DNA of 64,000 nucleotides, from IMG/VR virus record IMGVR_UViG_3300032325_000466, positions 124,001-188,000 of that record. One strand, 5' to 3'. Positions 1 through 7,959 of this stretch are shown one piece after another. Position 1 is the stretch's first letter; every line of letters starts with the position of its first letter. The notes beneath the pieces were generated by a model. That model searched no databases, was not told the origin of the DNA, and saw only the letters and a program-made list of their open reading frames with translations. The stretch comes from a virus. A program made the position numbers and the translations under genes.

Positions 1-1
1 T

Positions 2-1123
2 AGGTTGACTCTCATCAATGCCGATGAGTGGTGCTCTACTGCTGCCACAGACGGTCAAAAATTCTACTACAATAGCCGCTTCATTATGATGCTGAAGGTC
101 AAGGAAGTAGAATTCCTTGTAGGTCATGAAGTGCTGCATGTGGTCTATGATCATATGGATCGTAGAGTTGACCGTGATCCGCAGATTTGGAATATCGCAG
201 TAGACTATGCGGTTAACGCGGACCTTAAACGGCATAGCGTTGGTCAGATGATTACCACGGTGCCCTGTTTGTATGAACTAAAATACGACGGCAAGCCTGC
301 TGAGGAAATCTATGACGACCTCATGAAGAATGTTCAGAAAATCTCTATCGATGACCTTATCGATCAAATGGTCGACGACCATATGGAATCTGATGAAGAT
401 GGCACCGGTGACGGCGAAGGTGATGAAGAAGGCAAAGGCAAGCGTCCCAAGATGTCTGCTGAAGAGCGCGAGCGGGTACGTCAGGAAGTAAAACAGGCTA
501 TTATCAATGCTGCCAGCAGTGCTGAAGCAGGCACTATGCCCAAGGGTGTAGAGCGCATGATCAAGCAAATTACCAACCCAGTTATGCCCTGGCCCGAACT
601 GATCCAAACTAATCTGACCAGTGCAATCAGGTCTGACTATTCATTTATGCGTCCCTCACGCCGCAGTTGGCACATGGATGCAATCATGCCCGGTACTAAT
701 CCCGGTGAGGAAATTGATGTTCATATCGCTATCGATATGTCAGGCTCGATTGGTGCTGCACAGGCTCAAGTGTTTCTGGGTGAGATTGCTGGCATGATGG
801 ACTCATTCGACGGTTACAAACTGCATGTATTTTGTTTCGATACCGAAATCTACAATCCTCAGAATTTTACTTCTGAGAATATGGATACGATTGATTCTTA
901 TGTTCCGCAAGGTGGTGGCGGTACTGACTTTGATGTTATCTTTAGTTACCTAAAAGAAAACGCTATGGATCCCAAGCGACTGATTGTATTCACTGACGGG
1001 TATCCTTGCGGTAGCTGGGGAGATGCGAACTATTGCGACACTACTTGGATCATTCACGGCGACCCCGATCCTAGTCCCCCGTTTGGTCAGTATGCAATTT
1101 ACTCGGACCATAAGAAAGGTTGA
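2..1123 (+). CDS. Metallopeptidase-like/VWA-like two-domain protein (5' partial)
   Basis: The frame is open to the left edge, so the true start may lie outside the window; the first in-window start is a TTG at 5. Numbering from that TTG, an HEVLH motif at residues 41-45 followed by D49-H50 looks like a zinc-metallopeptidase site. A very acidic linker follows (about 128-146). The C-terminal half is a VWA domain with a complete MIDAS: D244-x-S246-x-S248, T307 and D331. This order matches the DUF2201 class of bacterial proteins, which usually work with a MoxR-type AAA+ ATPase. A candidate partner ATPase is encoded at 24090. Its cellular target cannot be read from sequence. Base composition is richer in G+C than the small genes that follow. 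Confidence 0.75.
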   Translation, partial: RLTLINADEWCSTAATDGQKFYYNSRFIMMLKVKEVEFLVGHEVLHVVYDHMDRRVDRDPQIWNIAVDYAVNADLKRHSVGQMITTVPCLYELKYDGKPAEEIYDDLMKNVQKISIDDLIDQMVDDHMESDEDGTGDGEGDEEGKGKRPKMSAEERERVRQEVKQAIINAASSAEAGTMPKGVERMIKQITNPVMPWPELIQTNLTSAIRSDYSFMRPSRRSWHMDAIMPGTNPGEEIDVHIAIDMSGSIGAAQAQVFLGEIAGMMDSFDGYKLHVFCFDTEIYNPQNFTSENMDTIDSYVPQGGGGTDFDVIFSYLKENAMDPKRLIVFTDGYPCGSWGDANYCDTTWIIHGDPDPSPPFGQYAIYSDHKKG

Positions 1124-1130
1124 GTAGTAA

Positions 1131-1304
1131 ATGAGTGCTTATCGTACTATAAAGCTTCCAATAGTAACACCTGAAGATTCGATTATACCTAAATGGTATG
1201 ACTGGCTTGATATACTTAAAGCTGCCAATGATTCGCCTGCTCTTGCCAATACTATAAAACAAGCTGAGACAATTTATGCCCTCATCAAAGAAGAAAAAAC
1301 TTAA
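1131..1304 (+). CDS. Small hypothetical protein (57 aa)
   Basis: The ATG lies 7 nt after the stop of the VWA gene, and the frame runs 57 codons to TAA. The product starts MSAYRTIKLP and ends KEEKT. It contains a W-Y-D-W-L-D-I-L segment suggesting an amphipathic helix. It overlaps the next gene by 29 nt, as is common in this tightly packed genome. No family is recognised. Support is positional (same strand, right spacing) rather than functional. Confidence 0.5.
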   Translation: MSAYRTIKLPIVTPEDSIIPKWYDWLDILKAANDSPALANTIKQAETIYALIKEEKT

Positions 1305-1659
1305 CCATTTTTTAGCAGTGTGGGATATGTATGGCTTAGAAAGCCTACATGATGTCCTTCATGCTAAAAAACTACACGATGAATGGGAAAAGGCCAAAGT
1401 TTTAGCTATTCTTAAAGAAGAAAAAATTCCTCCTGCCCCTAGGATTATTCCACTTAACGCATTGCTATTGCGAGCAAGGTATAATAGTCATCGCCACTAT
1501 GAAATTTATGAATTTGCTACTCCCTTTAGTTTTCAAGAAATAAAAAAAATGTTCGAAGAAGACCCGCAAACAATGGCCAATACTGTTAGAGAAGTTGGTT
1601 ACAAAATTCATTCTAATCGGCTAGATGCAGAGTATCTACATCTAACCGGCTATATGTAG
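1276..1659 (+). CDS. Hypothetical protein (127 aa)
   Basis: It starts within the end of the 57-aa gene and continues the plus-strand run. The N terminus is lysine-rich (MPSSKKKKLNHF), so nucleic-acid contact is possible but unproven. The rest is mixed helical with several tyrosine and histidine residues. I recognise no domain. It belongs to the small-gene cluster between the VWA gene and DHFR. Confidence 0.55.
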   Translation: MPSSKKKKLNHFLAVWDMYGLESLHDVLHAKKLHDEWEKAKVLAILKEEKIPPAPRIIPLNALLLRARYNSHRHYEIYEFATPFSFQEIKKMFEEDPQTMANTVREVGYKIHSNRLDAEYLHLTGYM

Positions 1660-1675
1660 ATAAAAGGGTAATCGT

Positions 1676-2077
1676 ATGATACTGATTGGAACAAGTTTTG
1701 GTCGATGTATGGTGTCGATCCTTAAAGGTGAGGTGAGTGAACAAGATGTACTATTCATTGTTACAGGTACAATGTGCCCAGATAAAAAAGAATTCTTAGC
1801 TGTGGCTGAAACCTATTACCATAATGGTAATGGTAGTGTGTTTCAACCTGAACAATATAATGTCAATGGAATTGCAAGAGAAGCATACATGAGCTTGGCC
1901 AGTCATTTATATGATGCAGGCAAAATTCATCAGCCTAGAAACTTTGCATATGGTCATGGATTGGGAGGCAGCTACCATGAGGCTTGGCTACAAGTAGTTC
2001 CCACTAATGAAAACACTACACCTGCGGTTTTAGATGCATGGGAAAAATATAAAATGTTGGATAGCTTAACCAAATGA
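1676..2077 (+). CDS. Hypothetical protein (133 aa)
   Basis: The start ATG is preceded by GGGTAA. The product begins with a hydrophobic strand (MILIGTSFGRCMVSIL) and has a glycine/histidine-rich stretch near residues 93-101 (GHGLGGSYH), suggesting a compact globular fold. The stop overlaps the next start (ATGA), implying translational coupling. Function is unknown. Confidence 0.6.
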   Translation: MILIGTSFGRCMVSILKGEVSEQDVLFIVTGTMCPDKKEFLAVAETYYHNGNGSVFQPEQYNVNGIAREAYMSLASHLYDAGKIHQPRNFAYGHGLGGSYHEAWLQVVPTNENTTPAVLDAWEKYKMLDSLTK

Positions 2078-2337
2078 CTGAAGAATATACACTTGATCCA
2101 CAAACATGGTTTAGCCAACGTGAATTACAATTCACTCCCACTCACTTTGTTCAAGCTACCACAAGGCTTACTGAAGTGTCCAAACAATGGGTACTGGATA
2201 AATTAAAAGGCAGATTTGTTGTTGTTACTACTGATGATACTTATTTCCTAACATTTATGACTGATGGTCATTCTTTGGGAAAAATCGCCTTTGAAGACCC
2301 ACAAGAAGCTATTCTTTACGAACTTACTTGGTCGTGA
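2074..2337 (+). CDS. Small hypothetical protein, possible member of the LRW-end family (87 aa)
   Basis: Coupled to the upstream gene by an ATGA overlap. The last residues (EAILYELTWS) resemble the ending hydrophobic-x-L-[RK]-[WF] shared by a group of small genes at 2334, 5582 and 30280-31812. The middle is predicted to be beta strands. No catalytic motif is visible and the function is unknown. Family membership here is weaker than for the others. Confidence 0.55.
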   Translation: MTEEYTLDPQTWFSQRELQFTPTHFVQATTRLTEVSKQWVLDKLKGRFVVVTTDDTYFLTFMTDGHSLGKIAFEDPQEAILYELTWS

Positions 2338-2588
2338 TTCCAGCAAATTATGATGGTGGGAAAGGTTGGGAACACACTAATAGAGGTTGGTATGAGTACC
2401 ATGTTAAATTCTACGATGCAACCTCAAGCGCGGACCTAATAGGTAAAGAAGAAGAAATTGTCGAATGGCTTTATAAAAACATCGACAATCCTGAACGACA
2501 TGCAAGATGGGCACCATATGATGTAGGCATGCGGGTAAAGTTTAGATTTGAAAAAGACGCACTCATGTTTGCACTGAGGTGGTTGTAA
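2334..2588 (+). CDS. Small LRW-end family protein (84 aa)
   Basis: The likely start is GTG at 2334, whose last bases overlap the upstream TGA; a TTG at 2328 would add two residues. A W-Y-E-Y-H-V-K-F strand is followed by an acidic helix (EEEIVEWLYKNI) and the terminal block KFRFEKDALMFALRWL. That layout (strand, acidic helix with W, strand, LRW end) recurs at 30280. It looks like a paralogue family of unknown function. Confidence 0.65.
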   Translation: MIPANYDGGKGWEHTNRGWYEYHVKFYDATSSADLIGKEEEIVEWLYKNIDNPERHARWAPYDVGMRVKFRFEKDALMFALRWL

Positions 2589-2652
2589 GAAAAAATTACT
2601 ATCACGCTGTTCTCTGTTAAATATCATCATATAAACACAAGGAGAACCGAAC

Positions 2653-3330
2653 ATGAATTTCTTACGACATATTGGAAAACACGGCGACCGCAAAGTTGCA
2701 GTAGTATTCCGCGAAGTACCAGGCGAGCCCCATATGTGCTTAGTCACATACACTGAGTTATTGGGCACAAATGTACATGACCCGATCATTAGTTGTATTG
2801 AAAGTGATATCGGTCAGCACAGCGAAAACTTAGCAGACGCACTAAACAGGTCATTTACCAAAGATGGCCGCCCTATCTTACAAGTTCTACACATGGAAGG
2901 TCAGTTAAAGAAAGTACAGACCTCACAGATCATAATGACTCCAGCTCCAAACACTAAAATCAAATTAGAAGAGTTAAACACTATTCTTAATGAAATGAAA
3001 CAAGGTGAAGAAGCAGTCAAGCGTTTAGCAGAAATGGACAAGAGCCGCGGCATACAAGATCCTGCTGATGTTATTCGTAGAATGCGTGGCCCACAGAACC
3101 AACCATTAGAATCAACAGGTGATGCTCTAGGTGATGCAGCTATTGCTAAACAGCGTATGGAACAAGCACACAAAATGGAACGGGAAGCTAAAGGGTTACT
3201 GGCTGAGGCACAGCGTTTAATTACCGAAGCACAATCATTAGACCCTTCATTAACCGCGCAGCCAGCACCAGTTGTAACAGAAGCTGCACCGGCTAAAGTA
3301 AGAAAAACCCGAGCTAAAGTTAGTACATAA
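2653..3330 (+). CDS. Conserved-looking hypothetical protein with C-terminal coiled coil (225 aa)
   Basis: A good ribosome site (AAGGAG) lies upstream of the ATG. Residues 1-90 look like an alpha/beta domain. Residues 100-200 are strongly helical and charged, with heptad-like spacing. The tail is Pro/Ala-rich and ends in a basic stretch (VRKTRAKVST), a plausible nucleic-acid or partner-binding tail. The AT-rich gap before it (2589-2652) may hold its own promoter, since the preceding family gene ends at 2588. I do not recognise a named family. Confidence 0.7.
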   Translation: MNFLRHIGKHGDRKVAVVFREVPGEPHMCLVTYTELLGTNVHDPIISCIESDIGQHSENLADALNRSFTKDGRPILQVLHMEGQLKKVQTSQIIMTPAPNTKIKLEELNTILNEMKQGEEAVKRLAEMDKSRGIQDPADVIRRMRGPQNQPLESTGDALGDAAIAKQRMEQAHKMEREAKGLLAEAQRLITEAQSLDPSLTAQPAPVVTEAAPAKVRKTRAKVST

Positions 3331-3626
3331 TGTCTCCTGATTTTTTTGACAAATGGGAACACATCCTTGAGGATGTTGAAAAAAGTAGAATACCTATTCA
3401 ATTTATAAAGAAGTTGGTTTTAAAGCTAGAAGGCAAAAAACAACAAACTATAAATATACAGAAATTTTTATCTCAAGGATTAGACCCCGATCAAGTAGAA
3501 GAAGCTATTAGCCGTAAATTGGATGAAATGGATCATATCATAGTTAGTATAGAATTCATTTTAAACATTGAAACTATAGCTGAAATTGTTCAACCTGAAA
3601 CGGACAAGCTTCTCCAAAAGTTATGA
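3330..3626 (+). CDS. Hypothetical helical protein (98 aa)
   Basis: The start overlaps the upstream stop by one base and the stop overlaps the DHFR start (ATGA), so it is embedded in a translationally coupled run. The product is almost entirely helical with alternating acidic and basic residues. No motif is recognised. Confidence 0.6.
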   Translation: MSPDFFDKWEHILEDVEKSRIPIQFIKKLVLKLEGKKQQTINIQKFLSQGLDPDQVEEAISRKLDEMDHIIVSIEFILNIETIAEIVQPETDKLLQKL

Positions 3627-4285
3627 AAGCGGTAGTAGCCTGCGATCCTAACGGGGGCATTGGATATCAAAACAAATTACCTTGGACTCAACTTCAAGGT
3701 GATTTGCCTAGATTTAAATCTCTTACTGAAGGCCAAGTAATCGTAATGGGTAGAAATACTTGGGAAAGTTTGCCCAAGAAACCCTTACCTAATAGATTGA
3801 ATATCGTAGTCAGTTCTAAAAAATTAGATTTACCTGCTGGTGCAATTGCAACAAATAACATAGAGCATTTTGCACATTTCAAAAATGCTTGGTTAATAGG
3901 TGGTAGTCAGTTGATTAGCAGTTGTTGGCATTTGATTGATGAGATACATCTTTCAAGGACCATTGCCCGTTACACTTGCGATACTTTCATAAACCTGATA
4001 TCATTAGAAAATGATTTTAGACTATTTTTAAAAGATCCTACCCCAGTTGATCATCAATATGAGATATGGAAAAAGAAAGTGAACCAACAAATATTTCAAA
4101 AAGAAGAAAAATGTAGTTGTGAAACTTGTATGCTAAATCCACCTTTTGGTGGTCGTATGCGTTTTATTGTATGTAGCAAATGCGGCAATAAAAGATGCCC
4201 ACATGCTACTAATCATATCTACGAATGCACTAACAGCAATGAACCTGGGCAAAAAGGTAGCAGTTGGGAGAACTATAAATTATGA
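3623..4285 (+). CDS. frd: Dihydrofolate reductase with C-terminal zinc-ribbon-like extension
   Basis: Residues 1-152 are DHFR: MKAVVACDPNGGIGYQNKLPW (nucleotide and Met20-type loop), the VMGRNTWESLP NADPH signature (41-51), and the IGGSQL glycine motif (92-97). It reduces dihydrofolate to supply one-carbon units for the ThyA encoded downstream, the same frd-td order as T4. Residues 160-220 are an extra Cys-rich domain with C164, C166 and C169, then C184, C187, C192 and C202 with H194 and H198. Similar Cys-rich units occur as free small phage proteins, so this looks like a fusion. The role of the tail is unknown. Confidence 0.93.
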   Translation: MKAVVACDPNGGIGYQNKLPWTQLQGDLPRFKSLTEGQVIVMGRNTWESLPKKPLPNRLNIVVSSKKLDLPAGAIATNNIEHFAHFKNAWLIGGSQLISSCWHLIDEIHLSRTIARYTCDTFINLISLENDFRLFLKDPTPVDHQYEIWKKKVNQQIFQKEEKCSCETCMLNPPFGGRMRFIVCSKCGNKRCPHATNHIYECTNSNEPGQKGSSWENYKL

Positions 4286-4527
4286 ACAAACGAATCCTTG
4301 AACTTGCTAAGAAGGCGGGCTTTGAAGATGGTCACCAAGATCGTTATGGTAACTCATTATCATATGACCTAGAAAAGTTCGCTGCGCTAATTGCCCAAGA
4401 CTGTGCTGAACTACTTGATACCAGCCGACTGAATACTCCCTCGGATCATTGGGGTTTTGTAGCTAGGATATGGACTCTACAAGAAGCAGCCAAGATTATT
4501 CGCAATCATTTTGGAGTTAGTAAATGA
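4282..4527 (+). CDS. Small paralogous phage protein A (81 aa)
   Basis: Coupled by ATGA to DHFR and by ATGA to the next gene. The layout is MN-x-RI-x-x-LAK at the start, LEKFAALI-x-x-C in the middle and I-x-x-HFGV at the end. The neighbouring gene at 4524 has the same three blocks. Such short proteins are common in phage accessory regions and have no assigned function. The pair probably arose by tandem duplication. Confidence 0.7.
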   Translation: MNKRILELAKKAGFEDGHQDRYGNSLSYDLEKFAALIAQDCAELLDTSRLNTPSDHWGFVARIWTLQEAAKIIRNHFGVSK

Positions 4528-4739
4528 ACGAACGAATTCGCGACCTTGCCAAAGATTGTGATTTGGATTGGCATAGACATTGGAATGACGACAACAGCAA
4601 TCGGTTAGAAAAGTTCGCCGAGCTTATTGTCAGGGAATGCGTTGCTCAGTGCGAGAAAAATGCCGAGCATACATATTTGGGACTTGGCAGTAAGTTGAGT
4701 GCGTTTAATATTAAAGAACATTTTGGAGTTGATGAATGA
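4524..4739 (+). CDS. Small paralogous phage protein B (71 aa)
   Basis: Paralogue of the 4282 gene: MNERIRDLAKD at the start, LEKFAELIVRECV in the middle, IKEHFGVDE at the end. Its stop overlaps the thyA start (ATGA), so it lies inside the DHFR-ThyA operon. Function is unknown. Confidence 0.7.
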   Translation: MNERIRDLAKDCDLDWHRHWNDDNSNRLEKFAELIVRECVAQCEKNAEHTYLGLGSKLSAFNIKEHFGVDE

Positions 4740-5581
4740 AAGCATACCATGACTTGCTAAGTGAAGTATTAGCTAACGGAGAAGAAAAAGATGACAGGAC
4801 TGGCGTTGGAACTATTAGTGTGTTTGGACCTAGTATTCGCACTGATTTGCGTAGGGGCTTTCCCGCTATCACTACTAAAAAACTGGCTTGGAAAGCTGTA
4901 GTAGGTGAACTACTTTGGTTCATTGAAGGTTCTAGTGATGAGCGCAGATTAGCAGAAATCACACATGGTACTAGAGATGGCGTCACAACAATTTGGACTC
5001 CAAATGCACTTGCACCTTATTGGAAACCTAAGGCTCAGTATGAGGGTGACCTAGGTAGGATTTACGGTGTGCAATGGCGTAGTTGGGGTCCTAGAATTGG
5101 GCCACATATTGACCAACTCAAAAATCTTATCGAGGGTATAAAAAAAGATCCCAATAGTCGTAGGCATATACTTACAGCTTGGAACCCAGGTGAGTTAGAT
5201 CAAATGGCACTACCACCATGCCACATTATGTCTCAGTTCTATGTAAATAAAAATCGTGAATTGAGTTGCCATATGTACCAACGATCCGCGGATTTATTTT
5301 TAGGTCTACCCTTTAATATTGCCAGCTATGCTCTATTAACACACATGATTGCTCAAGTATGCGAATTGAAAGTTGGCGAACTAATCATAAGCATGGGTGA
5401 CGCTCATATCTATAAAGATCATGTTGACCAAGTTAAAGAACAGCTAACCAGAGAACCACTGCCAAGCCCTAGACTATATCTTAACTATGACAAAAAAACA
5501 ATTGATGAATTTACAATGGCAGATATCGTGTTAGATGAGTATAAAAGTCACGGTGCTATTAGCGCAAGAATGGCTGTGTAA
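4736..5581 (+). CDS. td: Thymidylate synthase
   Basis: Full-length ThyA (281 aa, the usual class length). It methylates dUMP to dTMP using methylene-tetrahydrofolate. Visible signatures are DDRTGVGT (19-26), RR at 142-143 for phosphate, the catalytic cysteine C162 in LPPCHIM, QRSAD (182-186) and the folate-site asparagine N194. No intron interrupts it, unlike T4 td. With the upstream DHFR it forms a dTMP-synthesis unit. Confidence 0.97.
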   Translation: MKAYHDLLSEVLANGEEKDDRTGVGTISVFGPSIRTDLRRGFPAITTKKLAWKAVVGELLWFIEGSSDERRLAEITHGTRDGVTTIWTPNALAPYWKPKAQYEGDLGRIYGVQWRSWGPRIGPHIDQLKNLIEGIKKDPNSRRHILTAWNPGELDQMALPPCHIMSQFYVNKNRELSCHMYQRSADLFLGLPFNIASYALLTHMIAQVCELKVGELIISMGDAHIYKDHVDQVKEQLTREPLPSPRLYLNYDKKTIDEFTMADIVLDEYKSHGAISARMAV

Positions 5582-5842
5582 ATGAATGTGAATGAAGGTA
5601 AGTATGTATCTACACCAGTGCATTCTTTTAGAATGAGCGATGTAGAAGATTTTGAAATATATGCTTATCAAATTATACAAGAATGGAAAAATACCGAAGA
5701 AGGTCAATGGATAATAGAGAATGCAGTAGAACCTCCCCATTGGGAAAATATGATTGACCATGAAACATATGGCTATAAATGCACGATAGTAGCTAAGTTT
5801 TTAGAAGTAAATTACTTATATTGGAAGTTGAGGTTTAGATGA
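5582..5842 (+). CDS. Small hypothetical protein, possible LRW-end family (86 aa)
   Basis: Starts directly after the thyA stop and overlaps the next start (ATGA). It is acidic in the middle and ends in EVNYLYWKLRFR, matching the aromatic/hydrophobic-x-LR-aromatic ending of the small gene family at 30280-31812. Function is unknown. Confidence 0.6.
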   Translation: MNVNEGKYVSTPVHSFRMSDVEDFEIYAYQIIQEWKNTEEGQWIIENAVEPPHWENMIDHETYGYKCTIVAKFLEVNYLYWKLRFR

Positions 5843-6582
5843 AACACGCATTTATGATTACAAGCGCAATTAATGTTGATATGGGAGTATTTACCCCAAT
5901 AGATCGCTTACGGCAAACTCTACTTACGATAAACAGTATCAAAGCAAAAGTACCTGATGCTAAAATAATACTTATTGAAAGTGCTCCCAATCCATTGAAC
6001 GATAGACAAAATGCTATGCTATTAGATGCTACCGATCTATTGATAGACTGTACTGATGATACTGAAGTTAAAGAAATATACGCAACTAAAGAATGGGCGT
6101 TAGCTAACAATTCTAAATTTACTAGTCAAGATATAATCAAAAATCTAATAGAACCTATATGTTTCTTAACCGCATTAAAAATTTGTGTAGAAGATAATGA
6201 TTTTAATGGGATAGATAGAGTACATAAAATATCCGGCAGATACATAATAAATGACAATTTTAAATTAAGTAGGTATGAATTATTGCCCGATAGAATAATC
6301 ATTGCAAACAGACAAAAATCACAGTTCCCACTTTTCGTTAATGGAATAGATACACAATATATGTCTAGGTTATGGTCTTGGCCTACTAAAGAAACAGACA
6401 AAATTATTAATACCTACACAGAAGGATTGACCTTTATTAAAAAATGCATTAATAGTGGGCAAGCATATTGTGATATGGAACATATGCTTTATAAATTCTT
6501 ACCCCCTAACCTAATCACAGAGTTTGCTAAGATAGGTGTAGAAGGAGGTCTAGCTCCCAATGGATCGGTAGTAAGTGATTAA
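5839..6582 (+). CDS. Glycosyltransferase-like hypothetical protein (247 aa)
   Basis: The N terminus (MKHAFMITSAINV) begins with a strand typical of alpha/beta folds. A VHKISGRYIINDNF block (about residues 131-144) resembles a segment common in GT-A-like sugar transferases, but I see no clear DxD metal site. It could modify a surface glycan or phage DNA or protein; this is inference. It ends before the late box of the spanin genes. Confidence 0.5.
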   Translation: MKHAFMITSAINVDMGVFTPIDRLRQTLLTINSIKAKVPDAKIILIESAPNPLNDRQNAMLLDATDLLIDCTDDTEVKEIYATKEWALANNSKFTSQDIIKNLIEPICFLTALKICVEDNDFNGIDRVHKISGRYIINDNFKLSRYELLPDRIIIANRQKSQFPLFVNGIDTQYMSRLWSWPTKETDKIINTYTEGLTFIKKCINSGQAYCDMEHMLYKFLPPNLITEFAKIGVEGGLAPNGSVVSD

Positions 6583-6594
6583 AACGATTTTATA

Positions 6595-6602
6595 GATAAA
6601 TA
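6595..6602 (+). promoter_or_regulatory. T4-type late promoter box (GATAAATA)
   Basis: GATAAATA lies exactly 5 nt upstream of the i-spanin ATG. With T4 geometry (box centred near -10) the A of the ATG would be about +1. Confidence 0.7.
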
Positions 6603-6607
6603 AGTGT

Positions 6608-7126
6608 ATGTGGTTACTATCTTTTATAACCGAATGGATGACTCATGCAATTCTTGCTGTGGGTATTATATTGGTTATAGTGGGATTCGTATTAGATTTT
6701 ATTCCCTTTGTAAAACCCTATCAATTAGCTTGCCAAGTTATAGGCATAATTATGCTTGGATTTGGTCTGTACTCTGAAGGTAAGTTAGCAGAATCACAGT
6801 CTTGGGATGCTAAAATAAAAGACTTGGAAGTTAAATTAGCTGAGGCGGAAGTTAGAGCAGCCAATGTTAATACTGAAATAGTAACACAAACAGTAACAAA
6901 AAAACAAATTATAAAAGAAAAGGGTGAGGATGTAATAAAATATATCGACCGAGAAGTTGTAAAATACGACAATACTTGCCCTATACCTCAATCTGTAATC
7001 AAAGCACACAATGCAGCCGCACAAAATAAAAAAGTAGATGAAGATGTTATCGTTACTACAGATACTCCTATCACTACACAAGATCACAATGCTGCTACAA
7101 AGCCACCAATAAAACTAACCAAATGA
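6608..7126 (+). CDS. Inner-membrane spanin subunit (Rz-like)
   Basis: Two N-terminal hydrophobic segments (about residues 11-31 and 38-55) are followed by a long charged coiled coil (60-120) and a periplasmic tail with a CPIPQ motif. It overlaps by ATGA the lipoprotein gene that completes a two-component spanin. The pair fuses inner and outer membranes at lysis, which places the host among Gram-negatives. The double membrane segment is unusual for classic Rz and could also suggest holin-like behaviour. No Shine-Dalgarno sequence precedes the ATG; see the leaderless finding. Confidence 0.8.
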   Translation: MWLLSFITEWMTHAILAVGIILVIVGFVLDFIPFVKPYQLACQVIGIIMLGFGLYSEGKLAESQSWDAKIKDLEVKLAEAEVRAANVNTEIVTQTVTKKQIIKEKGEDVIKYIDREVVKYDNTCPIPQSVIKAHNAAAQNKKVDEDVIVTTDTPITTQDHNAATKPPIKLTK

Positions 7127-7392
7127 AAAATATACTACTATTTTGTGCAGTTATGTTACTTGCTGGATGCCATACTATCCCTATCACACAAAAATTTCCT
7201 GACGCACCTGCAATTTTAATGGATAAATGCCAACCACTAGAAACACTTGACAAGCCCACTGTTTATCTAAGTGAATTGATGACTACAGTTACCAATAATT
7301 ATACAAAATATCACATTTGCGCTAACCAAGTCGAATCTTGGCAAGATTGGTATAACAAACAAAAAGCAATATACGATAAGATAAACAAATAG
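7123..7392 (+). CDS. Outer-membrane spanin lipoprotein (Rz1-like)
   Basis: Signal peptide with lipobox LLAGC; the lipidated cysteine is residue 16. The mature part is about 74 aa, has two further Cys residues and ends in a Trp-rich helix (ESWQDWYNKQ). It is coupled to the i-spanin by ATGA. It should sit in the outer-membrane inner leaflet and pair with the 6608 product to disrupt the envelope. Confidence 0.85.
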   Translation: MKNILLFCAVMLLAGCHTIPITQKFPDAPAILMDKCQPLETLDKPTVYLSELMTTVTNNYTKYHICANQVESWQDWYNKQKAIYDKINK

Positions 7393-7398
7393 AAACCA

Positions 7399-7406
7399 GA
7401 TAAATA
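7399..7406 (+). promoter_or_regulatory. T4-type late promoter box (GATAAATA)
   Basis: GATAAATA 22 nt upstream of the virion gene at 7429, leaving room for a ribosome site (TCGGGA). Confidence 0.65.
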
Positions 7407-7428
7407 GATTATAATCTCGGGATTCTAT

Positions 7429-7959
7429 ATGGCACAAGAAATTATTAATATTGGCGCGCAAGCGAATGACGGTGAAGGTGACCCCCTACGCACGGCCTTT
7501 ACTAAAGTAAATAACAACTTTACTCAGTTATTTGCTACTGCATATAATACTGCTGAAGTAATCACTTACGGGAATACTGCTCAAGAGATTTTTAGTATCT
7601 CTGCAAATGCTTTTACTCAAGGCATATTTCAAATTAACTCAGTTGCCGCTAATACATCAGATAGTCAAAACATCACTATAACTGCTGCTATTAAAGATGA
7701 CCAAACAGGAGTAAAATACACTGGCCACAGCGCACTATTTAATGGTAATGCTATAACTCAATACAGCATGATAGTAGCAGATAGTAATGTAATACTGTTA
7801 GTTAATCCCTTTATAACAGGTCAAATGATCAACTTTATAAACTATCAAGTAACTTATAATAATGCAGTTCCTGGAATGAGTTTAGCACTAAATCAATCTC
7901 CTACAAATGTTCTAGGAACAGAATATCTACAACCTATTACTACTCAGCAGGCGTCATGA
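7429..7959 (+). CDS. Virion structural / tail-fibre-type protein (176 aa)
   Basis: The N terminus carries a motif typical of phage fibre and appendage proteins: NDGEGDPLRTAFTKVNNNF (about residues 14-32). The rest is rich in N, T, I and A with predicted beta strands, as in fibre or decoration domains. It has its own late box. It overlaps (ATGA) the first capsid-targeting-like gene. The exact location in the virion is unknown. Confidence 0.7.
   Translation: MAQEIINIGAQANDGEGDPLRTAFTKVNNNFTQLFATAYNTAEVITYGNTAQEIFSISANAFTQGIFQINSVAANTSDSQNITITAAIKDDQTGVKYTGHSALFNGNAITQYSMIVADSNVILLVNPFITGQMINFINYQVTYNNAVPGMSLALNQSPTNVLGTEYLQPITTQQAS

Noticed and set aside
278-607. Minus-strand frame inside the VWA gene
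   Set aside because: Hydrophobic shadow of the acidic, coding plus strand; no start context.
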